From NCBI RefSeq assembly GCF_035989885.1, contig NZ_CP108518.1, positions 4,389,501-4,453,500 on the forward strand: a stretch of DNA of 64,000 nt. The letters run 5' to 3'. The notes beneath the pieces were generated by a model. It saw nothing but the letters and a program-made list of their open reading frames with translations, was not told the origin of the DNA and did not search any database. Source of the DNA: Streptomyces sp. NBC_01232 (GTDB lineage Bacteria; Actinomycetota; Actinomycetes; Streptomycetales; Streptomycetaceae). Shown here piece by piece: positions 52,880-60,113 of this stretch; within the stretch, counting starts at the first letter, position 1, and each line of letters opens with the position of its first letter. Position numbers and translations under genes: made by a program.

Positions 52880-53568
52880 CGCGACCCGTCCCCGTCCGGA
52901 GGGGTCTGTGCGAGCCCCGGGCAGTCGTCGAGGGTGAGCTGGGACAGGTTCATGATTCCGGCCTTCGGGTCCCACACGTAGTCGGAGACGGCCACGTGGT
53001 CGGGGTTCGTCGTGGGCTCGCGGACGGCGAGGTGCTCGGCGGCCACCTCCACGCCCTCCAGGACGGCCCGCCGGGACAGGATCCGGGCGATGCTGCCGTC
53101 GTCCTGCACGGTGTAGACGCGCAGCTCGCTGAGCCGGCCGTCGATGTCCAGGGCGGTGATGAGCTCCTCCCGGCCGTTGCCCGTCAGGTCGTGCAGGACC
53201 GCGGGGCGCACCGGGCAGTCGGGCCCGCCGTCCACAGCCTGTGTGCAGAGCGCGAGGCGCTGGGCGGCGCGCGGGTCGACGAGCCGGCCGGTCCCGCCGT
53301 CCTGCTCGGTGGCGGAGGTGATGTCGGCGCGTACGACGGGCAGCGCGTCCACCCCGCGCATGGTCCGGCCCGCCACCTTGGGGAGCCCGGGGACCACGGC
53401 GGCCGTGCCCGGCTTCTGGTCCGGGGCGGGCGGGTCGGGGCGGATGTCCTTCCACAGGCTCTTCGGGGCGTGCACCGTACCGAGGTCGCCCTCGCTCTGC
53501 AGTCCTTCCACATCGGCGCACCCCGCCAGGAGTAGGGCGAGGACCATCACGGCCGGGACGCGGTGCAT
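52867..53568 (-). CDS. Lipoprotein, probable accessory to the adjacent sensor kinase
   Basis: The 233-residue precursor has a lipobox, ALLLAGCADVEG, with the lipidated Cys at 17. The mature part is not a known enzyme. It includes AVLHDLTGNGREELITALDIDGRLSELRVYTVQDDG, a segment like FG-GAP/VCBS repeat strands, and a further beta-rich stretch. The gene overlaps the histidine kinase start by 13 bases. This suggests it modulates the kinase at the outer face of the membrane, as CseA does for CseC in the sigE system; that is inference. The start at 53568 is an ATG with a weak upstream site. Confidence 0.85.
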   Translation of the reverse strand: MHRVPAVMVLALLLAGCADVEGLQSEGDLGTVHAPKSLWKDIRPDPPAPDQKPGTAAVVPGLPKVAGRTMRGVDALPVVRADITSATEQDGGTGRLVDPRAAQRLALCTQAVDGGPDCPVRPAVLHDLTGNGREELITALDIDGRLSELRVYTVQDDGSIARILSRRAVLEGVEVAAEHLAVREPTTNPDHVAVSDYVWDPKAGIMNLSQLTLDDCPGLAQTPPDGDGSRCAR

Positions 53569-53655
53569 GCTCCGATGCTGCCCCGTGCGGCCCCGCCCGG
53601 CCCGGGAGGCGGCCCATTCGGGGGACGGCGCCGCCGCGCGGGCGGCGCCCGTGGG

Positions 53656-55650
53656 TCAGGACTCCGGCCGGGCGATGGCGAGGGCCGCCGCGATCTCCTG
53701 GTGGACGGGTGCGAGGACGCTCGCCGCCGCGGCCTCCGGCTCGGCGTCGACCCGTACCGGGACGGTGCTGGTGCGCACCCGGCCGGCCAGACGGTGGAGC
53801 TGGCGCGCGATCGACTCCACCTCCTCGGCGGGGGGCGGGGGCGCGCCGTGGTTGACCCGTACCCGTGCGGCGGTGGTCGCGTCCACGATCCGCTCGACGG
53901 CGACGACCAGGGGCCACCAGGCGGCGGCCCGCGCCCCGGTCGGCGGCGGCTCGGTCAGCGCCCGCTGGAACTCGCTGCGGACGCCCGACAGGTCCCGGTA
54001 GATGCGCCGCCGGGCCTGGAGGCGGGCGGTGCGCGCCGCCGCGAGCGCGGCCTCGTCCGGGACCGGCGCGAAGGCCCGTTCCACGTAGCGGGCGGCGTCC
54101 TCCACGGTGTCGGCGAGCCGGTCCCCGATCCGGGTGCGCCAGCTCTCGGGCCACAGCAGGTATCCGAAGACGAGGGTGATGGCGCAGCCGATCAGGCTGT
54201 CCAGCAGCCGGGGCCGGATCAGGTCGAAGCCCTGGTGGTTGAGCAGGTCCGACAGGAGCAGGATCACCGGGGTGATCGCGGCGGTCTGGAAGGCGTACCC
54301 CTTGACGGAGAAGGCGGGGATCAGCCCGGCGAGCACCACCATCACCGGGACGTCCCACCAGCCGCGCGGCACCTCGGCGAGCACGGCGGCCGCGACGACC
54401 AGTCCGCCCGCGGTGCCCAGCGCGCGCAGGACGGCCCGGGAGAACACCGAGCCGAAGTCGGGCTTGAGGACGAAGGTGACGGTCAGCGCGATCCAGTAGG
54501 ACCGCTCGACCTCGATCACCGATACGAGGGACTGCGCGATCCCGATGCACAGCGCGAGCCGCAGCCCGTACCGCCAGGAGGCCCGGGACAGCATCATGTC
54601 GCGCACCGCCCGCCGGGCCCGCACGCGCAGGGCGGCGGGCCGGCCGAGCCGGTCGTCCACGTTGTGCAGGTCCGGTTCGGCGACGTGCACGATCTTCGCG
54701 GCATGCCGAAGGGCCGCGTCGACGGCCCGCTCCGCCGGGGTGTGCGCCGCGGGCAGGTCCAGTACCGGGGCTGCGGTGCGGCCCTCCTCGACGGCGTCGG
54801 CCAGCTCCCGCACGGCGGCCGGGATCTCGGGCGGCAGCGGCCGGCCGCGCAGGTGCGCGGCGGGGGCGGCCTCCACCAGGGGGATCACCACGTTGAGCTG
54901 GGCGAGCAGCCGCACGAGCGAGGGGCTGCGCCCGTGCACCCGGGCCCGGCGGCCGAGGACGAGGTCGTAGGCGTGGTTGATGGCCCGGGTGACCTCCTGG
55001 CGGCGCGCGTCGTAGAGGTCGCCGGGGCCACCGGCGGCCTCCAGGGCGTCGGCCAGGGCCCGGTAGGTGTCGGCCACGGCGGTCCGCTCGGGCTGCCGGC
55101 GGCGCAGCGGCCAGCCGAGCAGGGTCAGCACGAGGACGAACAGCCCGCCCGCGGTCAGCAGCACCGGCGCGATCCACCAGGGCCGGGGCAGCGGCAGCCC
55201 GGCGCCGATCACGGCGTTGAGCAGGAGCAGCAGCCCGGACACGGAGGCGACCGTGCCGATGGAGGAGATCATCCCGGAGACGAGCGCGACGAGGGTGAGC
55301 GCTCCGACGGCCAGCCAGCCCTGCCCGTAGACCAGGGTGCCCAGGGCCACGCCGACCGCGCCGAAGAGCTGCGGGACGGCGATGTTCAGGACCCGCATCC
55401 GGTAGGCGTCGGCGGTGTCGCCGATGACTCCGGCGAGGGCGCCCATGGAGGCGAGCGCGCCGTATTCGGGCTCGTCCAGGGCGAAACCGACGGCGAGCGG
55501 CACGGCCAGTGCGATCGAGGCGCGGGCCACGGCGGCCCACGGGATCGGTGCGGCGCTGGGCTTCAGCCCGTTGAGCAACCAGGAGGGCGGAGCCAGCGGA
55601 TGGTGCCGGGCCCGCCGCGACGATATGTGTTCGGTGCGTTCGGTGCTCAT
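53656..55650 (-). CDS. FUSC-family (aromatic acid exporter/YccS-like) membrane protein
   Basis: The 664-residue protein has two membrane halves. The first five or so helices lie within 40-195 (ASIALAVPLAVGFALDEPEYGALASMGALAG through LLTAGGLFVLVLTLLGWPL). The second set lies within 360-490 (YGLRLALCIGIAQSLVSVIEVERSYWIALTVTFVLKPDFGSVF, later FGYLLWPESW). A long cytoplasmic region separates them, with another at the C-terminus. This is the FUSC/YccS/AaeB plan, thought to export aromatic acids or other small molecules. GGAAGCGGGA precedes the ATG at 55650. It is alone in its direction after the membrane protein gene. Confidence 0.9.
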   Translation of the reverse strand: MSTERTEHISSRRARHHPLAPPSWLLNGLKPSAAPIPWAAVARASIALAVPLAVGFALDEPEYGALASMGALAGVIGDTADAYRMRVLNIAVPQLFGAVGVALGTLVYGQGWLAVGALTLVALVSGMISSIGTVASVSGLLLLLNAVIGAGLPLPRPWWIAPVLLTAGGLFVLVLTLLGWPLRRRQPERTAVADTYRALADALEAAGGPGDLYDARRQEVTRAINHAYDLVLGRRARVHGRSPSLVRLLAQLNVVIPLVEAAPAAHLRGRPLPPEIPAAVRELADAVEEGRTAAPVLDLPAAHTPAERAVDAALRHAAKIVHVAEPDLHNVDDRLGRPAALRVRARRAVRDMMLSRASWRYGLRLALCIGIAQSLVSVIEVERSYWIALTVTFVLKPDFGSVFSRAVLRALGTAGGLVVAAAVLAEVPRGWWDVPVMVVLAGLIPAFSVKGYAFQTAAITPVILLLSDLLNHQGFDLIRPRLLDSLIGCAITLVFGYLLWPESWRTRIGDRLADTVEDAARYVERAFAPVPDEAALAAARTARLQARRRIYRDLSGVRSEFQRALTEPPPTGARAAAWWPLVVAVERIVDATTAARVRVNHGAPPPPAEEVESIARQLHRLAGRVRTSTVPVRVDAEPEAAAASVLAPVHQEIAAALAIARPES

Positions 55651-55732
55651 TCCCGCTTCCGTGCCCGCCGCTCGCGAATCGGTTCTTCTGGGATCTTCTG
55701 CGTGCTTCTGCGTGTGTTGGTACCTTCCGAGC

Positions 55733-56560
55733 TTATGGGGTGCGGCGTAGTCGGCCCGTCACCCATGCGGCGAGTACGGCCGCGAGCCCGATCGCCAGGA
55801 CCGTCCAGGCGGTGGTGCGCAGGTACGCCGTGAGGGCGTCGTACACCGCGCCGGCGGCGGGCCGGTCGATGTCGGCGGGCAGATCGTCCAGGGTGAGCCG
55901 ACGGCACACGTCCACCGCGAGCCACAGCAGTGCGGCCCCGACGGCCAGTCCCGCTCCGGTGGCCATGACGGCGCGCCGGCGGTGGACGGCGACCGCGATC
56001 GCGGCCGCGGCCAGGATCACGGTCAGGACGGGGAGCCAGACGCCGGCGACCTGGAGCATGTGGAAGCCCTTCCGCAGAGCGCCGAGGTTGTCGTACTCCA
56101 TGACCGTCACGGTCGGGTGGGTCACCGGGATCCGGTCGGCGAACGGCACCTGGTCGGCGACGAGGTCGCCCCTGACCTGGGCGATGACGGGGGCGAGGTC
56201 GAGGGTGAGGGCGTCGCCCCGGCCGGTGGTGAGGGCGTTGAGGAAGGCGGCGTGGGCGGCGCGGTTGGCCGCGTCCCAGGCGGTCCGGTAGGCGGAGGTG
56301 CCGGCGAAGGAGTGCAGGGCCTCGCCGAGCAGGGTGTCCACCCCGATCTGGAAGGGGCCCGCGTCGATCTGGCCGGCGAGGGCGCGGCTGACCTGCGTGA
56401 CCACGACCTCCTGCACCTTCGGGTTCTCGGCGAGCGGGGACATGGCGGCGGTGTACCGGTCGGCGTTGCCCAGCTCGCGGTCGGCCCAGTACGCGACGGC
56501 GCTCGCGGGCACCAGCAGGGCCACGAGCACGATGAGGACAGCCGACACGGTGGTGCGCAC
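55733..56560 (-). CDS. Membrane protein with large extracytoplasmic domain
   Basis: From the GTG at 56560 the 275-residue protein begins with a helix (VRTTVSAVLIVLVALLVPASAVAYWADREL). About 150 extracytoplasmic residues follow (RYTAAMSPLAENPKVQEVVVTQVSRALAGQIDAG, later MEYDNLGALRKGFHMLQ). Three more helices end the protein (VWLPVLTVILAAAAIAVAV, LAVGAALLWLAVDV, AWTVLAIGLAAVLAAWV). The pattern is typical of actinomycete integral membrane proteins of unknown function. An ATG at 56665 would add a Pro-rich 35-residue N-terminus and run into the regulator's operator; I prefer the GTG although its ribosome-binding site is weak. Confidence 0.82.
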   Translation of the reverse strand: MRTTVSAVLIVLVALLVPASAVAYWADRELGNADRYTAAMSPLAENPKVQEVVVTQVSRALAGQIDAGPFQIGVDTLLGEALHSFAGTSAYRTAWDAANRAAHAAFLNALTTGRGDALTLDLAPVIAQVRGDLVADQVPFADRIPVTHPTVTVMEYDNLGALRKGFHMLQVAGVWLPVLTVILAAAAIAVAVHRRRAVMATGAGLAVGAALLWLAVDVCRRLTLDDLPADIDRPAAGAVYDALTAYLRTTAWTVLAIGLAAVLAAWVTGRLRRTP

Positions 56561-56657
56561 GTCACCAGGGAAAGCGCGCACGGGGCCGGGCGCGAGCGGT
56601 GTTGCTGCGGGTGGGTGGTGGCACGCCGGGAGCGGTGACATCCTTGCGTCCATCATT

Positions 56658-56676
56658 CTGGACATTTAATATCCAG
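56658..56676. promoter_or_regulatory. Palindromic operator before the Rrf2 gene
   Basis: CTGGACATTTAATATCCAG is a 19-base palindrome with 8 of 9 pairs matching. It ends 9 bases before the preferred Rrf2 start. The AT-rich core and position fit an autoregulatory Rrf2 site, also placed to affect the divergent membrane protein gene. Confidence 0.68.
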
Positions 56677-56685
56677 GATATGAAG

Positions 56686-57174
56686 ATGAGCGAGGGCGTC
56701 GAGTGGGCGCTGCACAGCTGCGTCAACCTGGCCTGGAGCGGGCCGGACCGGGCCGTGTCGGCGGCGCGCCTCGCCGCATGGCACGACCTGCCCGCGGCCT
56801 ACCTCAACAAGCAGCTCCAGGCCCTGGCCCGGGCGGGCATCGTCTCCTCCACGCCCGGCCCCCGGGGCGGCTTCCGGCTGGCCCGTCCGCTCGACGCCAT
56901 TTCGCTCATGGACGTGGTCGCTGCCGTCGAGGGCCCCGATGAGGCCTTCCGCTGCGCGGAGATCCGGCAGCAGGGCCCCGGCGCCGGCGAACCGGCGGAC
57001 CCCGCCCCGGAGAGGGACTCCGCCGAGTGCGCCATCGCGCATGCCATGACCCGGGCCGAACTGGCCTGGCGCAGGGCGCTCGCGGCCCAGAACCTCGACG
57101 AGATCCGACAGCAGGCCGAGCGGCAGGCCCCCGAGGCCCCCGAACGGCTCCGCGCCTGGCTCGCCGCGCGGTAG
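56686..57174 (+). CDS. Rrf2-family transcriptional regulator
   Basis: The 162-residue protein has the Rrf2 winged helix: EGVEWALHSCVNLAWSGPDRAVSAARLAAWHDLPAAYLNKQLQALARAGIVSSTPGPRGGFRLARP. ISLMDVVAAVEGPDEAFRC comes next. The Cys cluster region has Cys in FRCAEIRQQ and SAECAIAH, but the third Cys often seen there is absent. It may therefore sense redox or a ligand without a full iron-sulfur site. I use the ATG at 56686 because AGGA lies 8 bases upstream; an ATG at 56680 adds two residues. The RidA gene follows 57 bases later. Confidence 0.9.
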   Translation: MSEGVEWALHSCVNLAWSGPDRAVSAARLAAWHDLPAAYLNKQLQALARAGIVSSTPGPRGGFRLARPLDAISLMDVVAAVEGPDEAFRCAEIRQQGPGAGEPADPAPERDSAECAIAHAMTRAELAWRRALAAQNLDEIRQQAERQAPEAPERLRAWLAAR

Positions 57175-57231
57175 CCGCAGCGCCGGCCGCACCACACGTA
57201 CGGAAACGGACACGGAAACAGGGAGCTCGGC

Positions 57232-57630
57232 ATGACGCGCAGCATCATCAATCCGGCAGGACTCCACACGCCGACCGGCTACGGCTACAGCCACATCGTC
57301 TCCGCACCCGGCGAGCAGGTCTTCATAGCCGGCCAGTACGGCTCCGACGAGAGCGGCCACGTCGTCTCCGAGGACTTCGCCGACCAGGTCGAGCAGGCCT
57401 TCGCCAACCTCCGCACCGCCCTCGCGGCCGTCGGCCTCGGCCCCTCGGACGTCGTCCGCATCGGAACGTACATCGTCGGCCACGACCAGCGGAAGCTGGA
57501 GATCCTGCTGGGGCACCTGCACTCCACCTGGGGCACCGAACTGCCCGCCCAGACCCTGATCGGGGCAGCCGCGCTCGCCCTGCCCGGCATGCTCTTCGAG
57601 ATCGACGCCGTGGCCGTACGCACGCCCTGA
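57232..57630 (+). CDS. RidA-family (YjgF/UK114) enamine/imine deaminase-like protein
   Basis: The 132-residue protein has the RidA pattern. The opening part HTPTGYGYSHIVSAPGEQVFIAGQYGSDESGHVV precedes DFADQVEQAFANLRTALAAVGLGPSDVVRIGTYIVG. The C-terminal part is GTELPAQTLIGAAALALPGMLFEIDAVAVR. The catalytic Arg usually found before the last Glu (x-R-xx-V-x-VxxL) appears replaced by TLIGAAALA. It therefore belongs to a non-Arg subgroup and may not deaminate iminoacrylate. GGGAG lies 8 bases before the ATG. It is probably in the Rrf2 transcript. Confidence 0.9.
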   Translation: MTRSIINPAGLHTPTGYGYSHIVSAPGEQVFIAGQYGSDESGHVVSEDFADQVEQAFANLRTALAAVGLGPSDVVRIGTYIVGHDQRKLEILLGHLHSTWGTELPAQTLIGAAALALPGMLFEIDAVAVRTP

Positions 57631-57696
57631 CTGCTGATCCACTTGCCGGTCGGGGGCGGCGGGTGTGCCCTGGATGATGGGAGAGAGGAGCCCGTC

Positions 57697-58101
57697 ATGG
57701 CACATGCGGCACCCAGCACCTTCGGGCGGCACCGGCAGTCGGCGGACCTGACCCATCTGAGCAGGGGCGCGTACGTGAGGCCACTGCTCCTCGGACTCGT
57801 CTACGGCGTCTGGGCCGCGTTCATGAAGCGCCAGATGGGCCCGGTGGACGCGGGCAACGTCTTCTACGGGATCCTGTGCGGCGTGCTCTTCGCCGGGATC
57901 ATGTTCGCCCTGGCCCGGATCGGACCCCGCCTGAAGCGGGAGGTCCACGCCGCCGCGTACGGGGCCTTCGGCGGCATCGCCGTGGGTTACCTGCACAGCC
58001 TCACCAACCAGTCGGTCCTCAAGGCCGTGGTGGTGGGCCTCGCCGTCGCCTTCGGCGTGGGAGCGATCGCCTTCTACCGCTACTACACGCACGAGGACTG
58101 A
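57697..58101 (+). CDS. Small membrane protein of unknown function
   Basis: The 134-residue protein has four hydrophobic segments (PLLLGLVYGVWAAFM, VFYGILCGVLFAGIMFALA, YGAFGGIAVGYLHSL and VLKAVVVGLAVAFGVGAIAFY). It has a short soluble N-terminus and a His/Glu/Asp end. I do not recognise the family. The ATG at 57697 has GAGAGGAG 8 bases upstream. A very strong terminator follows. It lies 66 bases after the RidA gene and may be co-transcribed with it. Confidence 0.85.
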   Translation: MAHAAPSTFGRHRQSADLTHLSRGAYVRPLLLGLVYGVWAAFMKRQMGPVDAGNVFYGILCGVLFAGIMFALARIGPRLKREVHAAAYGAFGGIAVGYLHSLTNQSVLKAVVVGLAVAFGVGAIAFYRYYTHED

Positions 58102-58111
58102 GGCGGCCGGC

Positions 58112-58166
58112 CGGCGCGCGCCGGTTCCCGTGCCCGTGACCGGGGCAGGGGAACCGGCGCGCGCCG
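58112..58166. terminator. Strong terminator hairpin
   Basis: CGGCGCGCGCCGGTTCCC (58112-58129) and its exact complement (58149-58166) form an 18-base-pair stem around a 19-base loop. It separates the membrane protein gene from convergent minus-strand genes. Confidence 0.88.
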
Positions 58167-58184
58167 CATGTCTGCGCGCGGTTC

Positions 58185-58367
58185 CTACGCGGCGGAATCC
58201 GCGGGGGCGGTCTGCTGCCGTTCGCTCTCGGCCGGGGCGGCCGTGGCCGTAGCCGTCGCCGTGGTCTTCGGTGACGCGGCCTGATCGGTCTGCCGGGCCG
58301 GCGGCGCGAACCGGGTGACCTCGGCGCGGAGCATGGCGTTCAGTGCGGCGTACGGGTCGATGGGCAT
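58185..58367 (-). CDS. Small hypothetical protein (60 residues)
   Basis: The short frame starts at an ATG with GAGG 7 bases upstream and reads MPIDPYAALNAMLRAEVTRFAPPARQ. An Ala/Thr/Glu/Gln-rich tail follows. The first 25 residues look like a structured helix; the rest is low complexity. Codon usage is typical. It lies between a terminator and a secreted protein gene on the same strand. No family is recognised. Confidence 0.55.
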   Translation of the reverse strand: MPIDPYAALNAMLRAEVTRFAPPARQTDQAASPKTTATATATAAPAESERQQTAPADSAA

Positions 58368-58424
58368 GGCGGAACCTCACGGTGTTCAGGGGGGTGTGGG
58401 GGCTGCGTCGGGACCTCGGTCCGC

Positions 58425-58811
58425 TCAGCAGCGCAGGACCACACTCCGCACCGTCCGCCGGGACAGGGCCGGTTCGGCCGCCTCCGTGTCGGACTCGCAC
58501 TCCGGAGCCTCGCGGTGTTTCACGTGAAACACCGCGAGCGGTGTGCGCCGTACGCCGGGCAGCCCGCGCGTGATCGTCCGTACGGCCGCCCGCGCCTCGG
58601 GGTCGGGGGCCGGATCGGACTGGCCCTCGCCGGGCTCGGGGGACTCCGCGGGAGCCCCGGGCAGGGCGGGGGCTGCGGGCACACCGGAGGCGGGCCGGAA
58701 CTCGGCGGCCTCGGCGCCGGCCGGACCGGCACCGAAGACGCACAGCAGCACGACACAGACCACGGTCACAGCCCTGGTCAGTGCCGAACGCGCGTAGTGC
58801 CTCCCGCTCAT
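58425..58811 (-). CDS. Secreted hypothetical protein carrying a parS site in its coding sequence
   Basis: The 128-residue product starts with a signal-like segment (SALTRAVTVVCVVLLCVFGAGPAGAEA). A Pro/Ala/Glu/Gly-rich stretch follows, then a conserved-looking C-terminal part (RAAVRTITRGLPGVRRTPLAVFHVKHREAPECESD, ending RTVRSVVLRC). The FHVKH segment is encoded by the parS palindrome, so that stretch of protein may be constrained by DNA function. The ATG at 58811 lacks a strong ribosome-binding site. The function is unknown. Confidence 0.65.
   Translation of the reverse strand: MSGRHYARSALTRAVTVVCVVLLCVFGAGPAGAEAAEFRPASGVPAAPALPGAPAESPEPGEGQSDPAPDPEARAAVRTITRGLPGVRRTPLAVFHVKHREAPECESDTEAAEPALSRRTVRSVVLRC
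58511..58536. other. parS: parS (ParB-binding centromere-like site)
   Basis: GTTTCACGTGAAAC at 58517-58530 is exactly the Streptomyces/Bacillus-type parS 14-mer. The symmetry extends to a 26-base perfect palindrome (58511-58536) through flanking CGCGGT and ACCGCG. In Streptomyces about twenty such sites cluster around oriC and nucleate ParB for chromosome segregation. This is the only copy I found in the window. Confidence 0.93.
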
Positions 58812-58948
58812 GCGAGGGGTGTGCCCCGCCACGCCGAACGACTCCCGGACGGACCTCGAGAAGCCCCCGACCGGGGGACGAAGACACCCCCCACGGCTGA
58901 CAGTCGGCCGTGGGCCCGCCGGTCCGGGTGCCGCGCGAGCGGGAGGGC

Positions 58949-59548
58949 TCAGCGGGTGCGGCGCTGCCCGGTCAGCCGGGCCAGCACGGCGGTCTCCCCG
59001 CCGACCAGCCGCAGTTGGGCCCGGTCGACGGGCCCCTCGTGGCCGGACACCTCGCCGGGCGAGACCCGTACGACGGTGAACACGGCCGTGCGGCTGTCGG
59101 CGCGGGGGATCTCGATGGTCCGGCCCCGCCGCAACTCGCCGAGGCGAAGACCCTCTCCGGTCACCACGGCGGTCCCGGCCGCCCCCGGCGCCGGCCCGCC
59201 GGTGTCCCAGGAGACCTCCTCGCGGTCGCCGGTCAACGGTAGGTCCACGCCCAGGCTCGGGATGCGCAACCGCAGGGGGCGCGCGGACCGGAGGGGTCCC
59301 GTGACGGTCCGCAGCGGCCCGGCGGCGGTGCGCGGTGAGCGGGCTCCCCGGCCGGGGGCGTGCGCGTCGGGCTGTTCCAGCTCCCGCACGAGACGGCGGT
59401 GGCCGGAGAGCCCCAACGCCCTCGAGGGCAGCGCGTCGTCGGTGGTGACGGCGGCGGGCCTGGCCCCCTCGGTCCGTTGCAACGCCGCGATCCCGGTGGA
59501 CAACAGAACCACCGTCAGCGAGGCGACGACCCACTTGGCGCGGGACAT
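58949..59548 (-). CDS. Class F sortase-like protein lacking catalytic residues
   Basis: The 199-residue protein has an N-terminal membrane anchor (WVVASLTVVLLSTGIAAL), a Pro/Arg-rich spacer and a sortase-like domain (about 90-199). LRLRIPSLGVDLPLT is followed by the conserved PGAAGTAVVTGEGLRLGELRRGRTIEI. VVRVSPGEV and RAQLRLVGGETAVLARL complete it. In active class F sortases the second block has GH, the fourth has TC, and an Arg follows. Here His is Glu and Cys is Gly, so transpeptidase activity is not expected. The ATG at 59548 has GGAGGGA 6 bases upstream. It may be a structural or regulatory pseudo-enzyme. Confidence 0.75.
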   Translation of the reverse strand: MSRAKWVVASLTVVLLSTGIAALQRTEGARPAAVTTDDALPSRALGLSGHRRLVRELEQPDAHAPGRGARSPRTAAGPLRTVTGPLRSARPLRLRIPSLGVDLPLTGDREEVSWDTGGPAPGAAGTAVVTGEGLRLGELRRGRTIEIPRADSRTAVFTVVRVSPGEVSGHEGPVDRAQLRLVGGETAVLARLTGQRRTR

Positions 59549-59849
59549 GGGATTCCCTCCTGTCCGGCTCGTACGGCCGGGTCTTGTGAGCAGTGGACAC
59601 CTCCTCTGCCCGTCGGTACTCCGTGCAACACGGTGGACTGACATGGCGTCACGGGCGTGTCGTCGCAAGATGGGGGAGTCTTCGCAGTTCGCGACGGGTC
59701 GACCCGTCGGCTGCCGGGGGTGGCGGCCATGCGCCCGAACGGGTGAGAGCGCAGCCGCCCGGGGCGTGTCCGGGGCATGCTCACGGCGGGTGGCGTGCCC
59801 GCGGTCACCGGCACGCTTTTGGCCACGGGTGCCTACTCCCGCTGAGGGT
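59549..59849. other. Intergenic region, about 300 bases, no gene seen
   Basis: This gap holds the upstream region of the sortase-like gene and the downstream end of the cobalt operon. The short frames on both strands have no good starts and Arg/Pro/Ser-biased composition. I see no clear hairpin terminator or repeat. Confidence 0.5.
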
Positions 59850-60092
59850 TCACAGCACGACGGCGGCCGTGCCCGCGCCCATCAGTACGGCGGCCAGGTG
59901 CATGGCCGGGTGGCCGTAGTCGCCGTACCAGAGGTGGCGGGCCAGGCCGCCCAGGGCGGCCAGCGCGGCGATGATGCCGATCTGGCCGAACAGGGTGACG
60001 GCGCAGCAGGGGGCCAGGAGCAGCAGGAACGAGTTCAGCCAGAACGGGGCCGCGCCCGTCCAGCCCCGCCATTCCCTGATCGCCGTCGCCAT
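59850..60092 (-). CDS. Small membrane protein, third gene of the cbtBA operon
   Basis: The 80-residue protein has three hydrophobic segments (WLNSFLLLLAPCCAVTLFG, IGIIAALAALGGLARHLWYG and HPAMHLAAVLMGAGTAAVVL) with Cys and His residues near the membrane (PCCA, HPAMH). It starts 21 bases after the cbtA stop. It is probably transcribed with cbtBA under the cobalamin riboswitch. A role in cobalt uptake is inferred from position; the family is unknown to me. Confidence 0.75.
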   Translation of the reverse strand: MATAIREWRGWTGAAPFWLNSFLLLLAPCCAVTLFGQIGIIAALAALGGLARHLWYGDYGHPAMHLAAVLMGAGTAAVVL

Positions 60093-60113
60093 GTACTACC
60101 GGCCCCCTCGTGC

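Noticed and set aside
51590..55540. A single open frame of about 1300 codons on the minus strand
   Set aside because: Only its 3' third is the histidine kinase. The rest is the Arg/Gly/Pro-biased shadow frame of the lipoprotein and FUSC genes, a normal effect of very high third-position GC.
59593..59919. A 108-codon plus-strand frame in the gap before the cbt operon
   Set aside because: It has no ribosome-binding site, an Arg/Ser/His-biased composition, and it overlaps the end of the small membrane protein gene.
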